DNA from: Thermobifida fusca NBRC 14071 = JCM 3263
GTDB taxonomy: Bacteria; Actinomycetota; Actinomycetes; Streptosporangiales; Streptosporangiaceae
Direction: 5' to 3'
Assembly (NCBI RefSeq): GCF_001592045.1
Contig: NZ_BCWB01000034.1
Coordinates: 49,353-113,352 of the forward strand
Length of the DNA: 64,000 bases
Position numbers and translations under genes: made by a program. Every line of letters starts with the position of its first letter. Within the stretch, counting starts at the first letter, position 1. Below are positions 7,360 through 14,833 of the stretch, piece after piece. The notes beneath the pieces were generated by a model that made no database searches, had not been told where the DNA came from, and was given only the letters and a program-made list of their open reading frames with translations.

Positions 7360-9852
7360 ATGACAGCGGTTAGCGGCGATCAGACGACGAGTGGCTCCTA
7401 CGACGTCCGGGCACTCCAGGAGAAGTGGCAGGCCCGGTGGGCAAAGGAGAACCCCTTCACGGCTAGCGAAGACCCGGCCGACCCCCGTCCGCGACGCTAT
7501 GTGCTCGACATGTTCCCCTACCCCTCAGGTGACCTCCACATGGGGCACGCTGAGGCGTTCGCGATCGGCGACGTCATCGCGCGCTACCACTTCGCGCGCG
7601 GGGAGAACGTGCTGCACCCGATCGGCTGGGACTCTTTCGGCCTGCCCGCGGAGAACGCCGCCATCAAACACAACTTCCACCCGGCCGAGTGGACCTACAC
7701 CAACATTGAGACCCAGGCCGAGTCGTTCCGGCGCTACGCCATCTCTTTGGACTGGTCCCGTCGTCTGCACACCAGCGACCCCGAGTACTACCGCTGGAAC
7801 CAGTGGTTCTTCCTCCGGTTCTTCGAACGCGGTCTGGCCTACCGCAAGGACGGCCTGGTCAACTGGTGCCCCAAGGATCAGACCGTGCTCGCCAATGAGC
7901 AGGTCATCCAGGGCAAGTGCGAGCGCTGCGGCACCGAGGTCGAGCGGCGGGCGCTCAACCAGTGGTACTTCAAGATCACGGACTACGCCCAGCGGCTGCT
8001 GGACGACATGGAGCAGCTCGAGGGCAAGTGGCCCGAGCGCGTGCTGACCATGCAGCGCAACTGGATCGGCCGTTCGGAAGGCGCTGACGTCCAGTTCACT
8101 ATCGAAGGCCGCGAGGAACCGGTCACCGTCTTCACTACGCGACCCGACACCCTGTACGGGGCGACGTTCTTCGTGGTCGCCCCCGACTCGCCGCTGGCCG
8201 ACGAACTGTGCGCGCCTGAACAGCGGGAAGCGTTCGAGGCCTACCGCACCCAGGTCAGCAAGCTGAGTGACATCGAACGCCAGTCGACCGAGCGGGAGAA
8301 GACCGGCGTCTTCCTGGGCCGCTACGCGATCAACCCGGTCAACGGGGAGCGCATCCCGGTCTGGGCGGCCGACTACGTACTGGCCGACTACGGCCACGGC
8401 GCGATCATGGCGGTGCCCGCACACGACCAGCGCGACCTGGACTTCGCCCGCAAGTTCAACCTGCCGGTCCGTGTTGTCGTGGACACGGGCGAGCCCGACC
8501 CCGCTGAGACGGGGATCGCCACCCCCGGGGAGGGCACGCTCATCAACTCCGGTCCGCTGAACGGCCTCAGCAAGAGCGAAGCGATCCCCCGCATCATCGA
8601 GATCCTCACCGAACGCGGCACCGGCAAGGCCGCCGTCAACTACCGGCTGCGCGACTGGCTGGTGTCCCGCCAGCGGTTCTGGGGCACTCCCATTCCGATC
8701 ATCCACTGCCCGGAGTGCGGCGAAGTTCCGGTCCCCGACGAAGAACTGCCGGTGCGCCTGCCCGACCTGCGCGGGGCTGCCCTAGCCCCCAAGGGGGTCT
8801 CCCCGCTGGCCGCCGCCACCGACTGGGTCAACGTGTCCTGCCCCCGCTGCGGCGGGCCCGCCAAACGGGACACGGACACGATGGACACCTTCGTCGACTC
8901 CTCCTGGTACTTCTTGCGCTACTGCTCGCCCAACCTGGACACCGCGCCGTTCGACCAGGAGAAAGTCGCCAAGTGGGGACCGATCGACCAGTACGTCGGC
9001 GGTGTCGAGCACGCGATCCTGCACCTGCTCTACAGCAGGTTCTTCACCAAGGTCCTCTACGACATGGGCATGGTGCCGTTCACCGAGCCCTTCGTCCGGC
9101 TGCTCAACCAGGGCCAGGTCATCAACCAGGGCAAGGCCATGTCCAAGTCGCTGGGCAACGGTGTGGACCTGGGGCAGGAGATCGACCGCTACGGGGTTGA
9201 CGCCGTCCGGCTGACCATGGTGTTTGCCGGGCCGCCGGAGGAAGACATCGACTGGGCAGACGTGTCCCCGGGGGCATCGGTGAAGTTCCTCAACCGTGCC
9301 TACCGGGTGATGGCGGAGGCCGCAGCCGCCTCTGCACCGGGGGTGGACCCGGCCACCGGCGACCTGGCGCTGCGGCGGATGACCCACCAGACCCTGGCGA
9401 AGGTTACCGAGGCCGTGGAAGCCCAGCGGTTCAACGTCGCCATCGCGCGGATCATGGAACTCGTCACCGCTGCTCGCCGGGCGATCGACTCGGGCCCTGG
9501 CGCCGCCGACCCCGCGGTGCGTGAAGCCGCTGAGGTGATTGCGATCACCTTGGGGCTGTTCGCTCCCTACGTCGCCGAGGAAGGCTGGGAGATGCTCGGC
9601 CACACCGGATCGGTGTCGGTGGGCACCTGGCGGGAGCCCGACCCTGCGCTCCTGGTCCAGGAGAGCGTGACGTGCGTGGTCCAGGTGGCCAGCAAGGTCC
9701 GCGACAAGCTGCAGGTCTCCCCGGACATTTCCGCGGAAGAGCTGGAGCGGCTGGCCCTCGCCTCGGAGAAGGTCCAGAATCACATCGCCGGACGTGAGAT
9801 CCGCAGGATCGTGGTCCGTGAGCCCAAACTGGTCAACATCGTGGTCGCCTAA
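7360..9852 (+). CDS. leuS: Leucyl-tRNA synthetase
   Basis: 830-residue class I aminoacyl-tRNA synthetase charging tRNA-Leu. The HIGH box is HMGH at residues 60-63 ([13 protein letters not shown]), the KMSKS loop is KAMSKS at about 592-597, and the CP1 editing domain lies between ([22 protein letters not shown]). Two CxxC pairs (CPKD...CERC and CPEC...CPRC) suggest zinc binding in the connective domains. The C-terminal anticodon-binding and leucine-specific end is complete. Start ATG 7360. The protein is full length compared with bacterial LeuRS and is almost certainly the only copy. Confidence 0.98.
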
Positions 9853-9935
9853 ACGCCGACCACTGCTGAGGTACCGCAACCGGGCCGCCGCCCGCAGCCG
9901 GACCGTGGGCGGGCGCGGAAGAGGAGAACACGACG

Positions 9936-10490
9936 ATGGACGAGGCGAGGCGGCGCACAGTGGTGCGCGGGGCCGCGGTGGTGGGCGGCGCTGCCGTGGT
10001 GAGCGCCGCGGCCATCACCGGCGGCCTGCTGTGGGCGAAGCACGGTCCCGCAGTGGAGGCCGCTCCCACGGACGCGTACCCGCAGCCGCCCGCCTGCACG
10101 TCAGTGCCGAGTGCGACCGTGGAAGGCGCGGTCCCCGCAGCAGTGCTCGAAGCGGAGACCGTTGGGCCGCTCCCGCTCTCCGCCGGCCGGTCGTGCGTGT
10201 GGTCCTCACTGGACGCTTCCGGTGAGGACCCGCGGATGCTCATCGTCTCCTTCCGCGCCCACTTCAGCGACAGCCAATCGAGCGGGGAGGAGCGCGCAGC
10301 AGCAGAACTGGACGCTTTGGCGGAGGGGGAGCTGTCGCGCGGGGACACGCTGGTGCGGCCCGCCGGGGTCGGTGAGGGAGCCGAGGCCGCGACCAGGGAC
10401 CGCAACCTGACGATCCGGGTCTGGTACGGCGGGGCCGACGCCGGGGAGAAAGTAGCGGCGATCGCCGCAGAGGTGGCGGCGGCCCTGTAA
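9936..10490 (+). CDS. Membrane-anchored exported protein, first of a tandem three
   Basis: 184 residues starting at ATG with GAGGAG upstream, 83 bases after leuS. A single N-terminal membrane segment (about residues 8-33) is followed by an extracytoplasmic domain with two cysteines, one in PPACTSVP and one in RSCVWSS, and an alternating charged helix at the end. The layout (C-x(n)-CxW, then GVGEGAEAATRDRNLTIRVWY, then a C-terminal Ala-rich helix) resembles the next two proteins, suggesting a diverged member of the same family, roughly of the DUF3558 kind. Function unknown. Confidence 0.65.
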   Translation: MDEARRRTVVRGAAVVGGAAVVSAAAITGGLLWAKHGPAVEAAPTDAYPQPPACTSVPSATVEGAVPAAVLEAETVGPLPLSAGRSCVWSSLDASGEDPRMLIVSFRAHFSDSQSSGEERAAAELDALAEGELSRGDTLVRPAGVGEGAEAATRDRNLTIRVWYGGADAGEKVAAIAAEVAAAL

Positions 10491-10691
10491 CGGAGCCGGG
10501 AAGCCGGACCGTCCGCTCCGCCCGGCTTGGGGAGATTACCGCGAACTTTATCGCGGTAAGCGGCTTCTTACCCGGTGAAGTGATGCTCAGGGATCGGGCT
10601 CCTCTGCCAGACCTCCCGTCCGAACCAGCGAGTAACGTTGGCTCGGTGGCAGAGGAAGAGCGTCGATCTCCGGACAGGTGAAGGGAAGTCC

Positions 10692-11348
10692 ATGGTCCAG
10701 CCGCCTCCCCCCGGCGGGTCCGCCACCCTCCATGAGGAGCCGCGCGGCAGCGGACGCGGCTGCGCGGTGGCTGTGCTGGTCAGCGCAGTACTCGTCCTCG
10801 TGCTGCTGGGGTGCGGAGGAGTCGGCCTCCTCGTCTGGCTGCGCGGTCCCGGCGGGGACTATGCGGAGGCCCCACCGTGCGCCCTCGTCGAAGAGAGCGG
10901 AGTCCTTGACCAACTGGTCAAGGGGTACGTGACCGACCTCGACGCTCCCGTAGACACCCAGGGCGCTACGTGGTGGGACGGCACCCAATGCCGGTGGACG
11001 ACCACGGAGGATTCTCCCGGGATGCCGTCGAGCGTGAGTGTGGCCTTCATCCGCAGCGGAAACCGTTTCGGCCACGGGGGAGAGGCCTCCGCCCGAGCCG
11101 ATCTGAAACGGGAATCGGAGGACAACGCGACGACCGCCGTGACGGGACTCGGAGACGAGGCCGTGCGGTGGTACGACGCCACAACCCTGCACGGGTGCGT
11201 GGCGGTGCGGAAGTCCAATCTCATGATCTCCGCTTGCTACGAGGCCAGCACGGACTTCTCCGCCACCCGGGAGGTCTCTGCGGAAGAGGCAATGGACGGT
11301 GCCGTGAGCGTGGCCCAGGAGATCGTCGCGACCCTGGAGCAGGAGTGA
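10692..11348 (+). CDS. Membrane-anchored exported protein, second of a tandem three (DUF3558-like)
   Basis: 218 residues from ATG 10692 with AAGGGAAG upstream. A short Pro/Gly cytoplasmic tail precedes one membrane segment (about residues 29-51), then an external domain: APPCALVEE, LDQLVKGYV, ATWWDGTQCRWTT, VTGLGDEAVRWYD, HGCVAVRKSNLMISACYE. Four cysteines in two pairs suggest two disulphides. The same order of motifs occurs in the following gene, so these are clear paralogues. The fold resembles the DUF3558 lipoprotein family, without a lipobox here. No enzymatic motif. Confidence 0.7.
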   Translation: MVQPPPPGGSATLHEEPRGSGRGCAVAVLVSAVLVLVLLGCGGVGLLVWLRGPGGDYAEAPPCALVEESGVLDQLVKGYVTDLDAPVDTQGATWWDGTQCRWTTTEDSPGMPSSVSVAFIRSGNRFGHGGEASARADLKRESEDNATTAVTGLGDEAVRWYDATTLHGCVAVRKSNLMISACYEASTDFSATREVSAEEAMDGAVSVAQEIVATLEQE

Positions 11349-11454
11349 ATCCGCTTCCAGCAGTCGAGAGCCCTGCCGGGGCGGCCTCCGCCAGGGATGC
11401 CGTGAAACCCCGCACACGAACGACCTTCCACTGTTGTTGGATAAGGATCATCCC

Positions 11455-12267
11455 ATGACCCAACCTTCTTCTCCCTCGTCGCCGCACGGGCCGCAACCCC
11501 CGTACGGATCCCAGCCCTACGGCCCCCCGCCTCCTCCCCCCGGGCAGCCGCCCCACGGGGCGCAGTTCTCTCCCCCGCCGTACGGAGCGGGAGGATATCC
11601 GCCTGCTCCGCAGAAGACAGGGAAAAACGGCTGCTTGATCGCCGGGATCGTCGTGGGCGCGGCAGCGGTCCTCGGTATCGCCGGGATCCTCGTATTCGCC
11701 GCTCTGAGCAGCAGCGACAGCACCTCAGACCAGGAGACGTCCGCCACCGGGGAGACCTCGGACTCCCAGGGGACGACCTCGTCCGAGGTGGAAGGGGACT
11801 TCACGATGCTGCCCGACTGCTCGGTGGGGGAGCACAGCGAGCTGGAACGGCTCGTCCCCGACTACCGCGGGGAGGTTGAAGACGTCGACACCGGCGGCCA
11901 GGAATGGTGGGAAGGGCAGCACTGCTCCTGGGACAACGTCAACAGCCTGGGCAACGGCAGCTACGCCTTCCTCACGATCATGCTCAACGACCCTGGGGAG
12001 CGCTACCACACCAGCGACGACCTGGAGTGGTATTCCCAGGACTACACCACGACGGAGGTCTCCGGCCTCGGTGAAGGAGCCGTGTCCTGGTACGACAGTG
12101 AGAACCAGGTCGGCTGTGTCGCCACGTACGTGGCGAACCTGTCGTTCGCGTCCTGCTACGACAAGGTGAACTTCGGGGTGTCGCTTCCCGAGGAGGAGGC
12201 GATCCAGGAAGCGGAGAAATTGGCCCGCGCCACCCTCGAAGAGATCCGCCGCGGCGACTACCAGTAA
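11455..12267 (+). CDS. Membrane-anchored exported protein, third of a tandem three (DUF3558-like)
   Basis: 270 residues. I chose ATG 11455 because AAGGAT lies about nine bases upstream; a TTG 21 bases earlier would overlap that site. The first 50 residues are a Pro/Gly/Tyr-rich cytoplasmic tail (PPYGSQPYGPPPPPPGQPP), followed by a membrane segment (about 60-84), a Ser/Thr linker and an external domain: LPDCSVGEH, LERLVPDYR, EWWEGQHCSW, VSGLGEGAVSWYD, VGCVATYVANLSFASCYD. Cysteine pattern and motifs match the preceding gene. Pro-rich tails of this kind are common in actinobacterial envelope proteins. Function unknown. Confidence 0.7.
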   Translation: MTQPSSPSSPHGPQPPYGSQPYGPPPPPPGQPPHGAQFSPPPYGAGGYPPAPQKTGKNGCLIAGIVVGAAAVLGIAGILVFAALSSSDSTSDQETSATGETSDSQGTTSSEVEGDFTMLPDCSVGEHSELERLVPDYRGEVEDVDTGGQEWWEGQHCSWDNVNSLGNGSYAFLTIMLNDPGERYHTSDDLEWYSQDYTTTEVSGLGEGAVSWYDSENQVGCVATYVANLSFASCYDKVNFGVSLPEEEAIQEAEKLARATLEEIRRGDYQ

Positions 12268-12295
12268 CGGACCGTTCCAGACGAGAGTGACTAGT

Positions 12296-12345
12296 CCTGG
12301 CCGCCCCCAGTGCGTGCCCCTTGCGGCGCGCCTGGGGCGGCCAGG
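12296..12345. terminator. Strong hairpin between converging genes
   Basis: CCTGGCCGCCCCCAG (12296-12310) pairs with CTGGGGCGGCCAGG (12332-12345) with one bulged base, across a 21-base loop. It sits between the exported-protein cluster (+) and lexA (-). Confidence 0.7.
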
Positions 12346-12467
12346 CCAGTGGAGACAACGAGGCGGAAAATCCTACGAGAAAACAGCGGTAACGATTACC
12401 GACAAATGGCCCAAAAGGGACAATTCAGAGATTAATTACGAGGTCGTATCAAACTGAAGCGAAGTCG

Positions 12468-13226
12468 TTATACCTTGCGAAGAACGGTGACGACTTTGCC
12501 CAGAATGGTCGCAGAATCGCCGTTGATGGGCTCGTAGGCGCTGTTTCGCGGCAGCAGCCAGACGTGTTCTCTGTCACGCTTGAAGACCTTGACCGTGGCC
12601 TCGTCGCCTAGAAGCGCGGCCACGATATCCCCGTTGTTAGCGTCAGGCTGCTGACGGACAACGACCAGGTCACCGTCGGCGATAGCGGCATCGATCATGG
12701 AATCGCCCACGACGGTGAGCATGAAGAGCGTGCCCTCTCCGACAAGCTGCCGCGGCAGGGAGAGCACATCCTCGACATGCTCCTCCGCCAGAATCGGGCC
12801 GCCCGCCGCGATCCGGCCGAGCAGGGGAATGTCCACGATTTCCTCGGAGCCGGAGAGCCCGCCGAGTTCCCTTCGCGTGCGTCCGGAAGTTTTATGTGGA
12901 ATACGAATTTCCACCGCTCGGGGGCGGTTCTGATCGCGGTGAAGGTACCCCTTGCGTTGCAACACCTTCAACTGGTGCGCGACACTTGAGGGGCTAGACA
13001 GCCCCACCGCCTCCCCGATCTCCCGGATGGACGGCGGATATCCCCGCTCACGCACGTAGCGGTGGATGACGTTGAGGACACTCCGCTGACGTTCCGTGAG
13101 TGTCGGAGCGTCACCTGTCTGCTCGGCAGAGGACCCCACGGAGTCATCCGTGCGGACCGGGTGGAGTGCGGAGACGGAACTCTCCTCCGTGTAAGGCTGG
13201 TGCCCTCCGCGGTTCTCCTCCGGCAC
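12468..13226 (-). CDS. lexA: LexA repressor, SOS regulon regulator
   Basis: 252 residues. An N-terminal winged-helix DNA-binding domain (about 42-108; [32 protein letters not shown]) is joined to an S24-type self-cleavage domain. The cleavage bond is Ala141-Gly142 in IAAGGPI; the catalytic pair is Ser176 (VGDSM) and Lys213 (EATVKVFKR). RecA on single-stranded DNA triggers autocleavage and frees SOS genes. Start GTG 13226 has a good GAGGAGG site. The first 40 residues are a non-conserved extension. It diverges from the LysM gene, and two SOS boxes lie in the shared upstream region, so it is presumably autoregulated. Confidence 0.97.
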   Translation of the reverse strand: MPEENRGGHQPYTEESSVSALHPVRTDDSVGSSAEQTGDAPTLTERQRSVLNVIHRYVRERGYPPSIREIGEAVGLSSPSSVAHQLKVLQRKGYLHRDQNRPRAVEIRIPHKTSGRTRRELGGLSGSEEIVDIPLLGRIAAGGPILAEEHVEDVLSLPRQLVGEGTLFMLTVVGDSMIDAAIADGDLVVVRQQPDANNGDIVAALLGDEATVKVFKRDREHVWLLPRNSAYEPINGDSATILGKVVTVLRKV

Positions 13227-13386
13227 GTCCGGCCTCCTCGGCGGTTAGTGTCCTCCGTTGGGGACTGTCGGCTTGCTACGACATCAATGCTCGTTCCGAA
13301 GGTCGAGGGCGTCGGCGTGATAGGACCGACGCCGATGCTCTACCGGAGCGAAACACATTCCACGTTAGTCCTTGGACAAGGCAATA

Positions 13387-13402
13387 TCAAACAAACGTTC
13401 GA
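13387..13402. promoter_or_regulatory. SOS box 1 (LexA operator)
   Basis: TCAAACAAACGTTCGA matches the actinobacterial SOS consensus TCGAAC-N4-GTTCGA at eleven of twelve fixed positions. It lies in the divergent lexA/LysM region, about 160 bases upstream of lexA. Confidence 0.75.
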
Positions 13403-13438
13403 GATGATGCTGAAAAATTTCCCAGAATGCGGTAGTAA

Positions 13439-13454
13439 TCGAACGCCGGTTCTG
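13439..13454. promoter_or_regulatory. SOS box 2 (LexA operator)
   Basis: TCGAACGCCGGTTCTG has the perfect core GAAC-N4-GTTC and matches ten of twelve fixed positions. It ends 27 bases before the LysM gene, so it most likely controls that gene. Confidence 0.75.
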
Positions 13455-13481
13455 GTGGGCGGAGGTTCGAAGGGAAGGACG

Positions 13482-14024
13482 ATGTCCCAGGCCGCGTTGC
13501 CGCATGCCCCCACGCCATCCGCTGCCCGCGCTTCCTGTCGGTCTACGAGCGACACGGACGCTGCCCGCGGCGGTCTGGAAACCGATCTTTACGACTGGTC
13601 CAAGGAGGTACCGGAGTGGATCAATGACGTCCCTCCACCCGAGGTCCGGCGAAGTCCGGCCAGTCCCGCCCGTAAACGGGCCGTACGCCCCGTCCCCGCA
13701 GGGCCCCCGCGGCTGACCAGGAGAGGACGGATCGTCCTGTTCTGCCTGCTCGGCACGGCAGCCGCCGCCGGCTGCGCCCTGTTCGCCGTAGCGTTTCTGG
13801 CCCTCAGCGCCTCCAACGCGGACGCTTCCACCGACACGCTCCTCCACCTCCCCGAACGGTCACGCACGGTCGTGGTCAACGAGGGAGACACGCTCTGGGA
13901 GATCGCTGAACGACTCCGTCCCGCAGAAGACCCGCGCAAGACTGTGGACGAGATCGTCGAGATCAACGGCCTCACCGAACCGGTGCTCACCCCAGGACAG
14001 GAACTCGTTCTACCATCCCCCTGA
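13482..14024 (+). CDS. LysM-domain membrane protein, probable SOS-induced cell division suppressor
   Basis: 180 residues from ATG 13482 with AAGGGAAGGA upstream; the longer frame open to the left overlaps lexA and is not needed. A 80-residue cytoplasmic part with Arg-rich end precedes one membrane segment (about 84-110) and an external LysM domain (about 129-178; VVNEGDTLWEIAERL ... LTPGQELVLP) that should bind peptidoglycan. The order lexA / LysM protein / nrdR is the same as Rv2720-Rv2719c-Rv2718c in Mycobacterium tuberculosis. There Rv2719c (ChiZ) is DNA-damage induced and blocks division, as YneA and DivS do elsewhere. The SOS boxes support the same role here; this is inference from position, topology and regulation. 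Confidence 0.8.
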   Translation: MSQAALPHAPTPSAARASCRSTSDTDAARGGLETDLYDWSKEVPEWINDVPPPEVRRSPASPARKRAVRPVPAGPPRLTRRGRIVLFCLLGTAAAAGCALFAVAFLALSASNADASTDTLLHLPERSRTVVVNEGDTLWEIAERLRPAEDPRKTVDEIVEINGLTEPVLTPGQELVLPSP

Positions 14025-14168
14025 GACAGACGCTTCGCTCCCGCACACCGCACAGTTGCGAACATCTCCAGCCACACACACCGTTCGCAGTCCGAAGCCG
14101 TGCGTGGCGACACGCCGGACGGACTTGTCTCAGGTTGCGTCTAAGACTCTCTAGCCGTAGGTTAACGG

Positions 14169-14217
14169 CCACTAGATCTAGTGCCTTCGTGGATGAAACC
14201 ATCCACAAATTGTGGTT
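14169..14217. promoter_or_regulatory. Tandem NrdR boxes before nrdR-nrdJ
   Basis: Two palindromes, CCACTAGATCTAGTGC (14169-14184) and TCCACAAATTGTGGTT (14202-14217), have centres about 33 bases apart. This resembles the known NrdR operator: two 16-base A/T-centred palindromes about three helical turns apart. They lie 33-81 bases upstream of nrdR, so nrdR and nrdJ are probably repressed by NrdR itself. Confidence 0.75.
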
Positions 14218-14249
14218 GTCCGGTGTTGACCTGGGAAGGATGACAAACA

Positions 14250-14711
14250 GTGCGCTGTCCCTTCTGCCACAACCAGGACACCCGGGTGATCGACAGCCGG
14301 GCCGCAGAAGAAGGTACAGCGATCCGACGCCGTCGCTCCTGCCCGGCCTGTGAGAGAAGGTTCACCACCCAGGAGACGGTGCTGCTCATGGTCACCAAGC
14401 GATCAGGAGCCACGGAGCCCTTCTCCCGCAGCAAGATCATCGCCGGAGTCCGACGGGCCTGCCAGGGCCGCCCGGTCACCGAGGACGCGCTCGCGCTCCT
14501 CGGACAGCGGGTCGAGGAGGAGATCCGCAGCCGCGGGGTTGCGGAAGTCAGCTCGCACGAGATCGGACTGACCATCCTCGGACCGCTGCGCGACCTCGAT
14601 GAAGTCGCCTACCTGCGCTTCGCGAGCGTCTACCGCAGCTTCGAATCCCTCGAAGACTTCGAACGCGAGATCGCGGAGCTGAGGGCAGAGCGCACAGCAA
14701 CCCAGGGCTGA
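14250..14711 (+). CDS. nrdR: Transcriptional repressor NrdR
   Basis: 153 residues, the usual NrdR length. A zinc ribbon (CPFC at 3-6 and CPAC at about 31-34) binds DNA and an ATP-cone (about 49-139) senses ATP and dATP; it represses ribonucleotide reductase genes when dATP is high. Start GTG 14250 has GGGAAGGA upstream. It is followed by nrdJ after about 120 bases on the same strand, probably as one transcript controlled by the two palindromes upstream. Confidence 0.96.
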   Translation: MRCPFCHNQDTRVIDSRAAEEGTAIRRRRSCPACERRFTTQETVLLMVTKRSGATEPFSRSKIIAGVRRACQGRPVTEDALALLGQRVEEEIRSRGVAEVSSHEIGLTILGPLRDLDEVAYLRFASVYRSFESLEDFEREIAELRAERTATQG

Positions 14712-14833
14712 ACCCACCACCGGGCACCACAGCGTTCAACAAGCCATAGAGGACACTCAGGGTGCCGCCGGCTACGGCAGACGAACGGCGACCACCCTCG
14801 GATACACCTTTCCACCAAGGGGAGCGAAGCACG

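Noticed and set aside
14712..14833. Cobalamin riboswitch controlling nrdJ
   Set aside because: No B12-box-like sequence or long conserved leader; the two NrdR boxes explain control better.
14762..14833. 24-residue N-terminal extension of NrdJ from a GTG
   Set aside because: The ATG at 14834 has a better placed GGGGAG.
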